Below, one piece after another: positions 32,492 to 41,258 of a DNA stretch of 64,000 bases. The translations under genes and the position numbers were made by a program. The DNA comes from Bacteroidia bacterium (lineage in GTDB: Bacteria > Bacteroidota > Bacteroidia > J057), in assembly GCA_030430575.1 (NCBI GenBank), contig JAUIKF010000002.1, forward strand, positions 186,001-250,000, in the 5' to 3' direction. Position 1 is the stretch's first letter; every line of letters begins with the position of its first letter. Under the pieces are notes generated by a model that had not been told where the DNA came from, did no database searches, and worked only from the letters and a program-made list of their open reading frames with translations.

Positions 32492-35002
32492 CTAGCGCAC
32501 TAGATTCAGCTTCTGCGAAGCGAATCCTTCTTGCGTGCTCAAGATCACCACATACATGCCAGACGGCAAATGACTCAAATCCAACTGATGCGTATTGCCT
32601 GCAAAACGAATATTGTCGTACTGCTCGACCACTTTTCCAATCGTATTGACGATCGTTAATGATGCCTGGGGCAGGGTCCTTTGGACTTTTACCTCAACTA
32701 ATCCATTGGATGGATTGGGGAAGACGGTGAACTCCTTCTCCAGTTCTGGAAGCGGATCGAGGCTCGTCAAGACGGCATTGCCAAATTGGATGACGCTGGA
32801 GGCGACGATCAAGTGAGGGTTAAATCCATCATTGCAGTTCTGACAGGTGACGCCTGTCACACAACTGGGGTGATTGGCATTACAGAGGTCAACATAATTT
32901 TGGTCAAAAATATAGTTTAGCGACGCACTGCCATTGGAGATAAATGGCGTCAAGTTAAAGTCGTTCCAAGGCGAGATCGCCCCAGGGCAGAAGCCCGCCC
33001 GATTATGGAACCATGTTCCAGCTTGAGGCTGACAGTTATCCGGGTTGGGGTTGCAGGTGAGCCAGTTATAGTGAGCGAAAGTCTGAGAACCATCGACCCA
33101 GATATGGTGGGTCGTTTCAAAAAACTCTGCTGCATTGCTGGTGTTATTATTCCCCCAGCCGTGGCCAGAAGCGATCAGCTTCAGTTTGGCAGCGGTAGTC
33201 CTCGTGGCAAAATTGACGGTCTCAGGCGTGACGGGTTTGAGATTGGCAAAGTTGCCAAAGTCATAGGTCTGGTGCCAGACAGGAGTGATGCTAGAATAAC
33301 GATAAGGAGGAATCCCAGCCTGATAGTCAAATGTCAAGGTGTATTCATAGCCATTGTCAAATGTCTCACAACTCGCCCTAAAGCGAATTTTCCCTTGCAA
33401 GGCAGAGATGAAGTCTGTGACATCAATGGAGTGGCTACAGGCGGTTCCATAAGGGGTGATATAGCGAATGATTTCCACCCAGTTCCCTTCATGTGTTTGT
33501 AACCAAATCTTCGCTACGCGGTCCCACTCGCCACAGCCCCCTGGTGGGCAAGAGATATTTAAATTGGCGGTCACTTGATCATAAGCCCCCAAGAATGACG
33601 GGAGCTCCGCATCCATCTCTTGAACAAAGTTTGAGCTACTGAGCCATACATTTGAGAATGCCGTGACCTGTTGATTGGTGTTGTTGGGGATAATATTGAT
33701 AGTAGCGGTCTCAGTAGCTACTGCGCCAAAGTTGTTATAAGCCTTGACAGCTAGTGTATAGCTCCCATGGCTTGGCGGTGCCCACCAGCCCGTATAGTGG
33801 AGATTGCCCCAATCATGTGCGCGGATGACATCTCCATTGATCTCAAATTCTACTTTGGTCACCGATAATAATTCAGGGAACTCAGTATCTACGATCGCAG
33901 CTAGCTGAATCTCGGAAAGGTTGGGTACCACAACATCCCCTGCGAGCGGATTGCGGAGGTCGATCGTGGGGACAGTCATCTGTGGGTCTACGACCCAAAA
34001 GGTATTAGTAACGTCAGCTGCGGGGTTCCAAGTGCCGTCACCTGGCTGACTGGCCGTGACTGTCACAAGGCCTGCAGCACCTGTCAGGGTCACGGTATCA
34101 TTGCTGACGGTAGCAGGGCCCGACACAATGGTATAGTTTACCGGAAGCATGGAAGAAGCGGTGGCGTCCAATTTGAAAGGTGCGTCTGTCGTCAGTTTAT
34201 TGGGGATTTCGGGGAAAGCAATGGCTTGGAAGCCCACGTTCAGCGTTCCGCCAAAGTTGGAAGTGTTCCCCGTAAGGGCAAATCCGATCAAGTCAGCATC
34301 TTTGGAACCGCCGCCCAATTCACATTTCAATTTTGAAATAGAGGTATTGTTTCCGCCTGGTTGTCCTTGGTTAAATTTATAATACAACTGCAAGTCAGGC
34401 TCATTGCCCGTCAATTCATTCATCATCATATTCTGAATGTCTGTAGCTGTCAAGGCCTTTGTCCATACAGAGACTTCATCGGCTCGTCCACCAAAGTAGA
34501 AATCCAGATTGGTCAAAATACTACGACCAATGGTGAAAGGAATATTCCCATTGGTAAGGCGACCAGAAGCAGAAGCATTGCCCGTCGCGACTCCGTCGAT
34601 GAAGAGCGTGACCTGTAGGCCATTATAGACCCAGGCGACATGTTGCCAGCGACCCGCTTTCATCGTTCCAGCAGGGCCTATATATTGGTGAAGGCCTGTT
34701 GAAGTCTGCAGACGACATTCTAATTCTCCATTATTCAACTGAATCAGGTAAAAGCCCTCACCGTTGCCTCTAAAGCCAATAAGGCCTTGGCCATAAACCA
34801 GGGCATCCGTATAAAACCAGCCTGCCATGGAAATGGTGCTGGTGCCCGTAATGTACTGGGACCCTCCATCCAGGCGGACGTAGTCTTTCACGTCAGGCGC
34901 AGTAGCATTTCTATCAAAATGCAGATACTGATTGGATTGGGCGAATAAGGGAGCTATGCTAATACATAGTAATAAGTAAATAAGTAGGTGTTTAAATTTC
35001 AT
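32492..35002 (-). CDS. T9SS-exported LamG / peptide-N-glycosidase F-like protein
   Basis: 836 residues: signal peptide (LLIYLLLCISIAPLFAQ), a laminin-G/concanavalin-like domain (about 40-215), Ig-like regions (about 255-440), then the two jelly-roll domains of peptide-N-glycosidase F (about 450-745), and a type A T9SS sorting domain (from about 752, VFPNPSNGLVEV). PNGase F hydrolyses the amide bond between Asn and N-glycans. Matching pieces are CPPGGCGEWDRVAKIWL in the N-domain, the CETFDNGYEYTLTFDY segment, and SGHGWG...HHIWVDG in the C-domain. A terminator follows. The SusD gene lies 219 bp upstream on the same strand, so a role in attacking glycoproteins for the SusCD porin is plausible. 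Confidence 0.88.
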   Translation of the reverse strand: MKFKHLLIYLLLCISIAPLFAQSNQYLHFDRNATAPDVKDYVRLDGGSQYITGTSTISMAGWFYTDALVYGQGLIGFRGNGEGFYLIQLNNGELECRLQTSTGLHQYIGPAGTMKAGRWQHVAWVYNGLQVTLFIDGVATGNASASGRLTNGNIPFTIGRSILTNLDFYFGGRADEVSVWTKALTATDIQNMMMNELTGNEPDLQLYYKFNQGQPGGNNTSISKLKCELGGGSKDADLIGFALTGNTSNFGGTLNVGFQAIAFPEIPNKLTTDAPFKLDATASSMLPVNYTIVSGPATVSNDTVTLTGAAGLVTVTASQPGDGTWNPAADVTNTFWVVDPQMTVPTIDLRNPLAGDVVVPNLSEIQLAAIVDTEFPELLSVTKVEFEINGDVIRAHDWGNLHYTGWWAPPSHGSYTLAVKAYNNFGAVATETATINIIPNNTNQQVTAFSNVWLSSSNFVQEMDAELPSFLGAYDQVTANLNISCPPGGCGEWDRVAKIWLQTHEGNWVEIIRYITPYGTACSHSIDVTDFISALQGKIRFRASCETFDNGYEYTLTFDYQAGIPPYRYSSITPVWHQTYDFGNFANLKPVTPETVNFATRTTAAKLKLIASGHGWGNNNTSNAAEFFETTHHIWVDGSQTFAHYNWLTCNPNPDNCQPQAGTWFHNRAGFCPGAISPWNDFNLTPFISNGSASLNYIFDQNYVDLCNANHPSCVTGVTCQNCNDGFNPHLIVASSVIQFGNAVLTSLDPLPELEKEFTVFPNPSNGLVEVKVQRTLPQASLTIVNTIGKVVEQYDNIRFAGNTHQLDLSHLPSGMYVVILSTQEGFASQKLNLVR

Positions 35003-35182
35003 GAAAATATGGATTGAGTAGAATAAATGATCGTTATAATAATATTCTTTGTGGTGTTACTTTTTTTAGAAAAAAGTAACCAAAAAATCGAAGCGAGCCA
35101 ACCAAGGCCATCCCTTCCATCCGTCCACGCACGCTCGCTTCACCCCAGCCGCACCTTCTTTCACATATGGAAGCCTCAACGC

Positions 35183-35222
35183 AAAAACCTAGAACCCCAA
35201 ACGCAAAACCCAAAACGTTCTT
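35183..35222. repeat. 7-bp-period AAACCCA-type array downstream of susD
   Basis: Heptamers AAACCTA, GAACCCC, AAACGCA, AAACCCA and AAACGTT run into the susD stop codon. They match in type the arrays before scpB and at 14180. Confidence 0.6.
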
Positions 35223-36816
35223 AAGGCATCCACCAGCACTTCACGTTGTCTCTGTCTCCGCCCATTTTCTGGACTTGGGCATTCCAATTGTCTGGGTTCT
35301 TCTCGGCTTCTGAGGCGGGATAGACAAAGCGATAAAATTGGTTGGCAGCACCTTCTCTAGGCGTGGCATTGGTACGACGCAGGAGGGAGAAGGCTTCCCA
35401 AGGCTGTCGGAAGGCATCTACCCAGCGTTGCGTATAGATCAACTCCAATTTGTCATTGGCGGGGTTGAAAATGCTCATCCGGTTATGGTTGATGCGTTGA
35501 AAAATCTCGCTGCTGCTGAGAATAGGCGCTTTATTGACCCAAATCTCCGAGTTTACCATGATATCCTGCCAGAACTTGATAGAGGCAGACACGCCAGACG
35601 TATATTCCGTTTCTGCTAAAGGCACATTCGCCGCCATACCAATACCCCGTAAATATATCTCAGCTTTGATAAAGTGGACTTCTGCTGCTGTCATGATAAT
35701 CTGAGGGACATCCTGCTCATCACGCACCAAGTAGTAATTAAAAGGGGAATAAATATTCGACTCTCCTTTGAAGTCATGACCAAAATCGCGACTAGTCTGG
35801 TAGGGAATCCCGCCAGACTGAGGGGTATTGGCATCTGGGATTTGGGGAAATGGAACCCACTCTTCTGCATTATTGGTCTCAAAAAAGATCAGTGCACGTG
35901 GATCAAAGATGCCACTTCCGCTAATGCTGTCGGTTTCCGACATGGTGTTCCACATCGTGGTTCCCAGACGCAGCTTTTTGTGCTCACGGAAGGACCAGTT
36001 GAGGCTCTGGTTCAGCCAATTCTGGTCGCGTGGAACCATGAGGACATCGTCTCCTTCATTGATGAGATCCAGGTTCCCGCCCATGATCTCTTGGATGATG
36101 GGATGGGCAAAGGCAGGGTCTTTGTCCGCCATGCGCAGCGCGTGGCGCAGCCTGAGTGAATTCGCGAACTTGATCCATTGCCGCAAAAATCCGCCAAACA
36201 TGGTGTCGAAATTCCCCAAAGAGACATAATCATTTCCAGCGGCTGTCTGGGGATTGGGGTCCAAATTCATATTTTCCACTGCCCACTTCAGCTCGCCCAG
36301 TAAAAATTTGTAAATCTCCTCCTGGCTATCAAAAGCAGGTCGCGCAAAGTCTACACTTTCGTAGGCTTTCCCTGCTTGGAAAAAAGGAATATCACCAAAG
36401 AGGTCCGTCACGCGAAAGGTCTTATACGCCGTGAGGATTTTGAGTTGGGCCTTGACGTTGTTTAGGGCTTCCTGATCACCTTCATAGGCGTCAAATCGCC
36501 TTTCCAACTCGCGGATATGCGCTAGGGCCGTATAGTACTGCGCCCACATTTCTTCTGTACCGATGCTGATATTCTGGAAGGTCTCCGCTGTGAGCGCAGC
36601 TTGCTGCGTCACTTGATAGAGCTTCTCATTGTGCATGTAAAACTGCTCGCTCCACCCCATCCGCAGAGAACTCACCACGGTATTGAAAAGTGGTCCTATG
36701 TCAGTTGTGGTAGGCGAAAAAGGGTTTTTGTTAATGTCTTCGAATCCTTTGTCACAGCCCATCATCACACTGAGGATGATCAATATGCTTATTTTAATTT
36801 TCATTTTGATTTTCAT
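35221..36816 (-). CDS. SusD/RagB family lipoprotein (SusD-like type 2)
   Basis: 531 residues with a lipoprotein signal (ISILIILSVMMGC, lipidated Cys near residue 21). SusD-type proteins are helical TPR-like surface lipoproteins that cap the SusC porin and hand it glycans or peptides. The sequence fits the SusD-like_2 branch: DINKNPFSPTTTD, the TPR-like middle, and IKFWQDIMVNSEIW with QRWVDAFRQPWEAFSLLRRT toward the end. Start is uncertain: two in-frame ATGs (codons 1 and 5) lie inside a 6-bp array. It follows susC after 14 bp and forms an operon with it. The substrate is not determined; the neighbouring PNGase F-like gene hints at glycoprotein. Confidence 0.92.
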   Translation of the reverse strand: MKIKMKIKISILIILSVMMGCDKGFEDINKNPFSPTTTDIGPLFNTVVSSLRMGWSEQFYMHNEKLYQVTQQAALTAETFQNISIGTEEMWAQYYTALAHIRELERRFDAYEGDQEALNNVKAQLKILTAYKTFRVTDLFGDIPFFQAGKAYESVDFARPAFDSQEEIYKFLLGELKWAVENMNLDPNPQTAAGNDYVSLGNFDTMFGGFLRQWIKFANSLRLRHALRMADKDPAFAHPIIQEIMGGNLDLINEGDDVLMVPRDQNWLNQSLNWSFREHKKLRLGTTMWNTMSETDSISGSGIFDPRALIFFETNNAEEWVPFPQIPDANTPQSGGIPYQTSRDFGHDFKGESNIYSPFNYYLVRDEQDVPQIIMTAAEVHFIKAEIYLRGIGMAANVPLAETEYTSGVSASIKFWQDIMVNSEIWVNKAPILSSSEIFQRINHNRMSIFNPANDKLELIYTQRWVDAFRQPWEAFSLLRRTNATPREGAANQFYRFVYPASEAEKNPDNWNAQVQKMGGDRDNVKCWWMP

Positions 36817-36828
36817 TTTTATTCCACT
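36783..36828. repeat. 6-bp-period TTTTCA/TTTTGA array covering the susD start
   Basis: On the plus strand ATTTTA, ATTTTC, ATTTTG, ATTTTC, ATTTTT follow each other. Read as coding on the minus strand they give alternating Lys-Ile/Met-Lys codons at the start of SusD. Confidence 0.6.
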
Positions 36829-36830
36829 CC

Positions 36831-39800
36831 TTAAAAGCTCGCCTGCACCCTAAACCCATAAGATCGCATGCCTGGAAAAGACGCCCATTCCAGACCTTGT
36901 GCATTGCCCGCGCCATTGCTGCCTTCGGGATTGATGCGATCGGGAAGACTGGTGTAGAGGTAAAATAAATCACGTCCTACAAGAGAAACTGAAAGCTCCT
37001 GGAAGATGCGTGTTTTCTGCAACAGGCTGGGCTGGAATTGATAAGAAAGGGAAACTTCTCGCAGCTTAACCCACGAATTTTCGAGGATGCCAGGCTTGGA
37101 AAGGAATCGGCCCCAGCCGCCTGCATTGGGCACATATTTGAAGTAATAGTGCACGACATCCGTGTTAGGAGAGCCATCTGCCTTCACGCCGTCGAGGATG
37201 ACGCCGATATTGGAAGTAGTCCCATTAGGGTCTGTATAAGGCAGGCCACCGCCTTGGCGTTCCACAAGCGTCTCGGGGCTTTGGCCTGTTTGCAGGCCGA
37301 TGACGTAGGAACCAGCGTAGATGTCACCGCCCCATTTGGTGTCCACCAAGGTCTGCACCCCAAAGCCTTTATAACTGAATTGCGTGCGCCAACCACCGAT
37401 AAAGCTTGGTGTCGCATTGCCGATCGGGACACGGTTGTCCGAGATGAGATAATGGGTGCCTTCGTCGTTGACAATGGGTTGACCATTGTCATGGTAGACA
37501 TAGTCGTAGCCGACGATGGTCCCGTACTGCTCGCCAGCGCGTACCGCGATGGCAGGGCCATTTAACCCCCAGATATTCGCCAATTCTAGCGTCTCTGCCC
37601 CGTCACCAAGGCTTACGACGTAGTTCCTGTTGCTGCTGAAATTGATGCCTGTACGGGCAAACCCATGCTCAGATTTCCATAGCGTAACGTCCACCGTCGC
37701 TTCAATCCCATAATTTTCCAATTCGCCGGTATTGATCTTGATCTGATTGGCGCCAGATGAGGAAGGGAGAGGAGAATTGAGGATTTGGTTAAAGGAACTG
37801 ATGTAATAGTAGGTCAGGTCTATGTTGACGATGTCGTTGAAGAGGCCAATCGTGGTCCCCACTTCGTAGGAGTTGGCTTGTTGCGGTTGGAGTCCGATGG
37901 GCGGAATCGTCGTCGGTAATGCTGCCGTTTGCACCCCGCCAAACGAACCCGTAGCGTAGACAAAGTCTACCTGGAAAGGGTCAGTGTCCGACGCCGTTTG
38001 GGCAAATGCCCCTCTCAATTTCCAGAAGTTGAGCCATTTGGGGACTTTCAGTGCTTCTGATGCGATGAAGCTCAAGGAAGTAGAGGGATAGAAATAGGAG
38101 TTATTGTTAATGGGCAAAGAAGACGACCAGTCATTGCGCCCTGTGACTTCGAGGAAGAGATAGTCGTTATAGGCGACATTCAAAAAGCCATAAAGGGAAT
38201 TGATGTTTTTGTCAAAACGCACTTCTGTAGGCACAGGGACCGAAAGGGGATCTTCATAATTATTAAAATTGAACAACCAGGGATTTACCCACCTTCCACT
38301 TCTTCCTTGAAGGCCATAAAGGCGCCGTTGCCATTGGGTCCCCCCCACAGAGAAGCGGACATCTATTTTTTTGCCCAAAATCTCTTCCTTACTCGCTGTG
38401 ATCAAAAATTCATTGTTATACACCTGATTTCGCGTCAACTCATTGCTATAAAAACCACCATTGATGCCGAGTTGATCGATGGGATCATTGCGCGTTTCAA
38501 ATTGATCCAGGTTAAAGTCCAGGCCCGTCCGCCCCATTAGATTCAGCCAAGGCAAAATCTGATAATTCAGTGTCAAGGCGCCGATAAGCTTATTGCGGTC
38601 GAGCGTTGTATTTTGATGATAAGTATTCCACCAAAGGTGAGGGGGAGAAAAAGTGAAGGGATATTGTCCATCGTAGTTATTGCGCGTGCCGTCAGGCAAA
38701 ATATTCAGATCTTTTTCCAGCCCCTTATACGACCTCGGCCAGCTATACAAAATCCCTTTTCCAAAGGACTTATTATTGTCATCGCCTAGCGTGGGGCTAT
38801 TGAGGCGATTATAATTGATATAGTTTAGGCTAATGTCAGCAGTAACTTTAGAGGAAATGTTCAGGTTCGCGCCGATACTTGCCGTGTACTGATCAAAGGT
38901 ACTATTGGGAACCACGGCTTGGTGGTTTGCACTAGAAAGTGACACCCGCATGGTCCCCATTTCACCGCCACCTGAAAAAGACACATTATGTGTTGTGGTA
39001 TGGCCATTGGAAAAATACTGCTTCAAATTGTCAGGCTGGGGCGTATAAGGCCGCAGTTCCCCATCCCACCAGCGGACCATTTCGCCCCGCATCTCAGGCC
39101 CCCAGGACACGCCTGTGGAGTAAAATCCAAACAACTCCGTTGTCGACTTGCCAAACGGCCCATCAACCGTATGAATACTGTTGGGATAAGCGAATTCGCC
39201 GTCAGCGTTCATTTCCAATTGAGGAGGCGTCAGCGCCACTGGGCCTCCACTTCCATAGATATTTTGCACGTCGCGGTAGCGATAAGGTTGGATCACCTTG
39301 TGGTTGACAGCATACTTGATGCCGATCCCTTTTTGCCGCTTCCCACGCTTGGTGGTGATGAGCACAACGCCATTGGCGCCTCTGGCGCCATAAAGCGCGG
39401 CGGCCGTAGGGCCTTTGAGGATATTGATGTCCTGAATATCTTCAGGGTTGAGGTTATTGATGGCAGAGCCCCAATCCACGCCTCGGCCGATGTCTTCGAG
39501 GCCTGGCGCATTTTCTAAAGGAACACCGTCTACGACGATGAGGGGCTGATTATTGGCGTTGATGTTGTTATTGCCGCGAATCACGATGCGGGCAGTCCCC
39601 CCATCCACGCCATTGGGCGTGGTGATTTGCACCCCTGAGGACTTGCCACTCAAGGCGCTGATGACATTGGGCGCGTTGGAAACGGCCAGGTCCTGGCCGT
39701 CGACCTTGTCCGACGAATAGCCCAGCTCCTTCTTCTGGCGCTTCACGCCAAGGGCTGTGATGACGACCTCGTCGAGGTTTTTGTTCACCTCTTTCATCGC

Positions 39801-40076
39801 AATGCGCAGTTTCGTCTTGCCTGCCACCGGGACTTCTTGCTCTGCAAACCCAATATACTTGGCGATCAAAATGGCATTTTCATCCGCCACGGTGATGGAG
39901 AAATTGCCATTCTCGTCCGTCATGGCACCGTTTTGTCGGCCCTTTTCCTGAAGAACAACGCCCACCAGCGGTTCCGCTGTTTCGTTAGCGGTGACAGTGC
40001 CTGTCACAGTCACCTGGCCGAAGGCCATTAAGCTAGGGAAAAGGCAAATGAGTAGCGTGGTGTAAATTTGCTTCAT
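36831..40076 (-). CDS. SusC/RagA family TonB-linked outer-membrane protein
   Basis: 1081 residues from the ATG at 40076 (signal peptide MKQIYTTLLICLFPSLMAFG). After it come a carboxypeptidase-regulatory domain (VTVTGTVTANETAEPLVGV, residues about 18-95), a plug domain with ALSGKSSGVQI and PLIVVDGVPLENAPG, and a 22-strand barrel ending GMRSYGFRVQASF with the terminal aromatic residue. SusC porins take up large oligosaccharides or peptides across the outer membrane using TonB energy, with SusD as lid. No starch-specific features can be read. It is followed by susD at 14 bp. An upstream TTG in frame adds seven residues before the signal peptide and was not used. Confidence 0.95.
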   Translation of the reverse strand: MKQIYTTLLICLFPSLMAFGQVTVTGTVTANETAEPLVGVVLQEKGRQNGAMTDENGNFSITVADENAILIAKYIGFAEQEVPVAGKTKLRIAMKEVNKNLDEVVITALGVKRQKKELGYSSDKVDGQDLAVSNAPNVISALSGKSSGVQITTPNGVDGGTARIVIRGNNNINANNQPLIVVDGVPLENAPGLEDIGRGVDWGSAINNLNPEDIQDINILKGPTAAALYGARGANGVVLITTKRGKRQKGIGIKYAVNHKVIQPYRYRDVQNIYGSGGPVALTPPQLEMNADGEFAYPNSIHTVDGPFGKSTTELFGFYSTGVSWGPEMRGEMVRWWDGELRPYTPQPDNLKQYFSNGHTTTHNVSFSGGGEMGTMRVSLSSANHQAVVPNSTFDQYTASIGANLNISSKVTADISLNYINYNRLNSPTLGDDNNKSFGKGILYSWPRSYKGLEKDLNILPDGTRNNYDGQYPFTFSPPHLWWNTYHQNTTLDRNKLIGALTLNYQILPWLNLMGRTGLDFNLDQFETRNDPIDQLGINGGFYSNELTRNQVYNNEFLITASKEEILGKKIDVRFSVGGTQWQRRLYGLQGRSGRWVNPWLFNFNNYEDPLSVPVPTEVRFDKNINSLYGFLNVAYNDYLFLEVTGRNDWSSSLPINNNSYFYPSTSLSFIASEALKVPKWLNFWKLRGAFAQTASDTDPFQVDFVYATGSFGGVQTAALPTTIPPIGLQPQQANSYEVGTTIGLFNDIVNIDLTYYYISSFNQILNSPLPSSSGANQIKINTGELENYGIEATVDVTLWKSEHGFARTGINFSSNRNYVVSLGDGAETLELANIWGLNGPAIAVRAGEQYGTIVGYDYVYHDNGQPIVNDEGTHYLISDNRVPIGNATPSFIGGWRTQFSYKGFGVQTLVDTKWGGDIYAGSYVIGLQTGQSPETLVERQGGGLPYTDPNGTTSNIGVILDGVKADGSPNTDVVHYYFKYVPNAGGWGRFLSKPGILENSWVKLREVSLSYQFQPSLLQKTRIFQELSVSLVGRDLFYLYTSLPDRINPEGSNGAGNAQGLEWASFPGMRSYGFRVQASF

Positions 40077-40157
40077 CCCGCAAAATAATGATCGCAAGAG
40101 ATAGAAGCTAGTAGGAGGGGGAAGAAGTTTGAAGGTTCAAGGGATGAGTTTGCTCCA

Positions 40158-40175
40158 GAAAGTCAAATTTGACTT
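40158..40175. promoter_or_regulatory. Perfect 18-bp palindrome, possible operator upstream of susC
   Basis: AAAGTCAAATTTGACTTT is a perfect dyad, 82 bp upstream of the susC ATG. The GTCAAATTTGAC core has the form of a dimer-binding operator; it could equally be part of the neighbouring repeat cluster. Confidence 0.4.
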
Positions 40176-40182
40176 TTTTCCT

Positions 40183-40288
40183 CATTGCGACGGACTAAAG
40201 TCCAGTCGCAATAGTTCTTTGTCTGTCATTTTATACTATTGCGACTGGGCTTCGGCAAGCTCAGCCAGTAAGTTTCAACCCGTCGCAA
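40183..40288. repeat. Two palindromic elements with ATTGCGAC ends
   Basis: Element 1 (40183-40211) is a near-perfect hairpin with a GGACTAAAGTCC core. Element 2 (40237-40288) has the same ends around GGGCTTCGGCAAGCTCAGCC. The ends agree with the 56-bp palindrome at 27578. Confidence 0.8.
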
Positions 40289-40291
40289 TAG

Positions 40292-40315
40292 GGCAAATTC
40301 CTTAAAAGGAATTTG
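40292..40315. repeat. 24-bp hairpin GCAAATTCCTT/AAGGAATTTGC
   Basis: An 11-bp perfect stem with two central bases. No U-run follows; it belongs to the repeat cluster. Confidence 0.6.
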
Positions 40316-40430
40316 CGGAGCAGCCTCATTTGTTCAAAGGTCTATTTCATTCAAATGGGAGCCAAAACGCTTTTTATGAAAAATGTTTGTTAATCTTGTG
40401 TAAAGAAATACTGCTAACTACCTGTCTCTC

Positions 40431-41243
40431 ATGCGCAATCTTTTTTGGCTCCTTTTCGCTTGCTTCCTGTTGACTTATTCGGGTTGTACCCCATCTTCCG
40501 CCAACTCTCAAACTCCAGAAGCTGCTCCTCCCCTTCCTTCGCTGAAAGGGAAACATATCCTCATGACCTATGGTGGCTATCAAGGCCATACGCCTAAGGC
40601 ATTTTGTGACCATGCCGCAGCATGGCTCACAGAAGAAGGGGCCATCCTTACGATTTCGGATAGCCTGGCGATCTATGAAAATGATTCGTTGATGCGGGCG
40701 CAGGACCTCATCATCCAGTGGGTTACGGATGGACAAATAACGGATGAGCAAGTCGCAGGGTTAAGTCTTGCTGTGAAAAGTGGGGTTGGACTTGCTGGCT
40801 GTCATGGAGGAACAGGTGACTCCTTCCGCAATAAGCCCGACTACCAGTACATGGTAGGGGGGCAATGGGTCGCGCATCCAGGGGGCGAAGTGGATTATAC
40901 CGTGAATATTTTGGACAAAAAGCATCCCATTACAGCGGGAATCGCTGATTTTGATATGCAGTCAGAGCAATATTACATGCATGTAGACCCTAATGTGACG
41001 GTACTTGCGACCACGACTTTTCATGTGGAAAATGCCGATTATCTGAATGGGGCGGTGATGCCTGTGATTTGGTTAAAAAACTTTGGAAAAGGGCGCCTCT
41101 TCTACACCTCCCTCGGCCACAAGCTGGCCGACTTTGAGGTACCAGGGGCATGGGAGACTTTTCAGCGCGGTGTGCGCTGGGCTAGCGGTAGCAAGTATGT
41201 ACCACAGGAAAAGTTGATACAACCTGTATATCCAGGCAGCTAA
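40431..41243 (+). CDS. ThuA-domain lipoprotein
   Basis: 270 residues with a type II signal (FACFLLTYSGC; Cys near 19 lipidated). The rest is a ThuA/GATase-like domain: LMTYGGYQGHTPKAF, VGLAGCHGGTGDSFRN, YMVGGQWVAHPGG, and KGRLFYTSLGHKLADFEVP. ThuA of rhizobia takes part in trehalose and related disaccharide breakdown, converting 3-keto sugars; most Bacteroidota homologues are secreted and untested. It is a single gene, divergent from susC and convergent with the HMG-CoA lyase gene. Confidence 0.9.
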   Translation: MRNLFWLLFACFLLTYSGCTPSSANSQTPEAAPPLPSLKGKHILMTYGGYQGHTPKAFCDHAAAWLTEEGAILTISDSLAIYENDSLMRAQDLIIQWVTDGQITDEQVAGLSLAVKSGVGLAGCHGGTGDSFRNKPDYQYMVGGQWVAHPGGEVDYTVNILDKKHPITAGIADFDMQSEQYYMHVDPNVTVLATTTFHVENADYLNGAVMPVIWLKNFGKGRLFYTSLGHKLADFEVPGAWETFQRGVRWASGSKYVPQEKLIQPVYPGS

Positions 41244-41258
41244 AAGAACCCTAAAGCT

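Larger units (their letters stand above)
40077..40430. other. Divergent intergenic region packed with inverted repeats
   Basis: The 354-bp gap between susC and the ThuA gene has no gene. It holds, in order, the palindrome AAAGTCAAATTTGACTTT (40158-40175), two elements with ATTGCGAC...GTCGCAAT ends (40183-40211 and 40237-40288) and a 24-bp hairpin (40292-40315). A TTTG at 40386 with TACTGCTA at 19 bp spacing is a poor promoter match for the ThuA gene. Confidence 0.6.
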
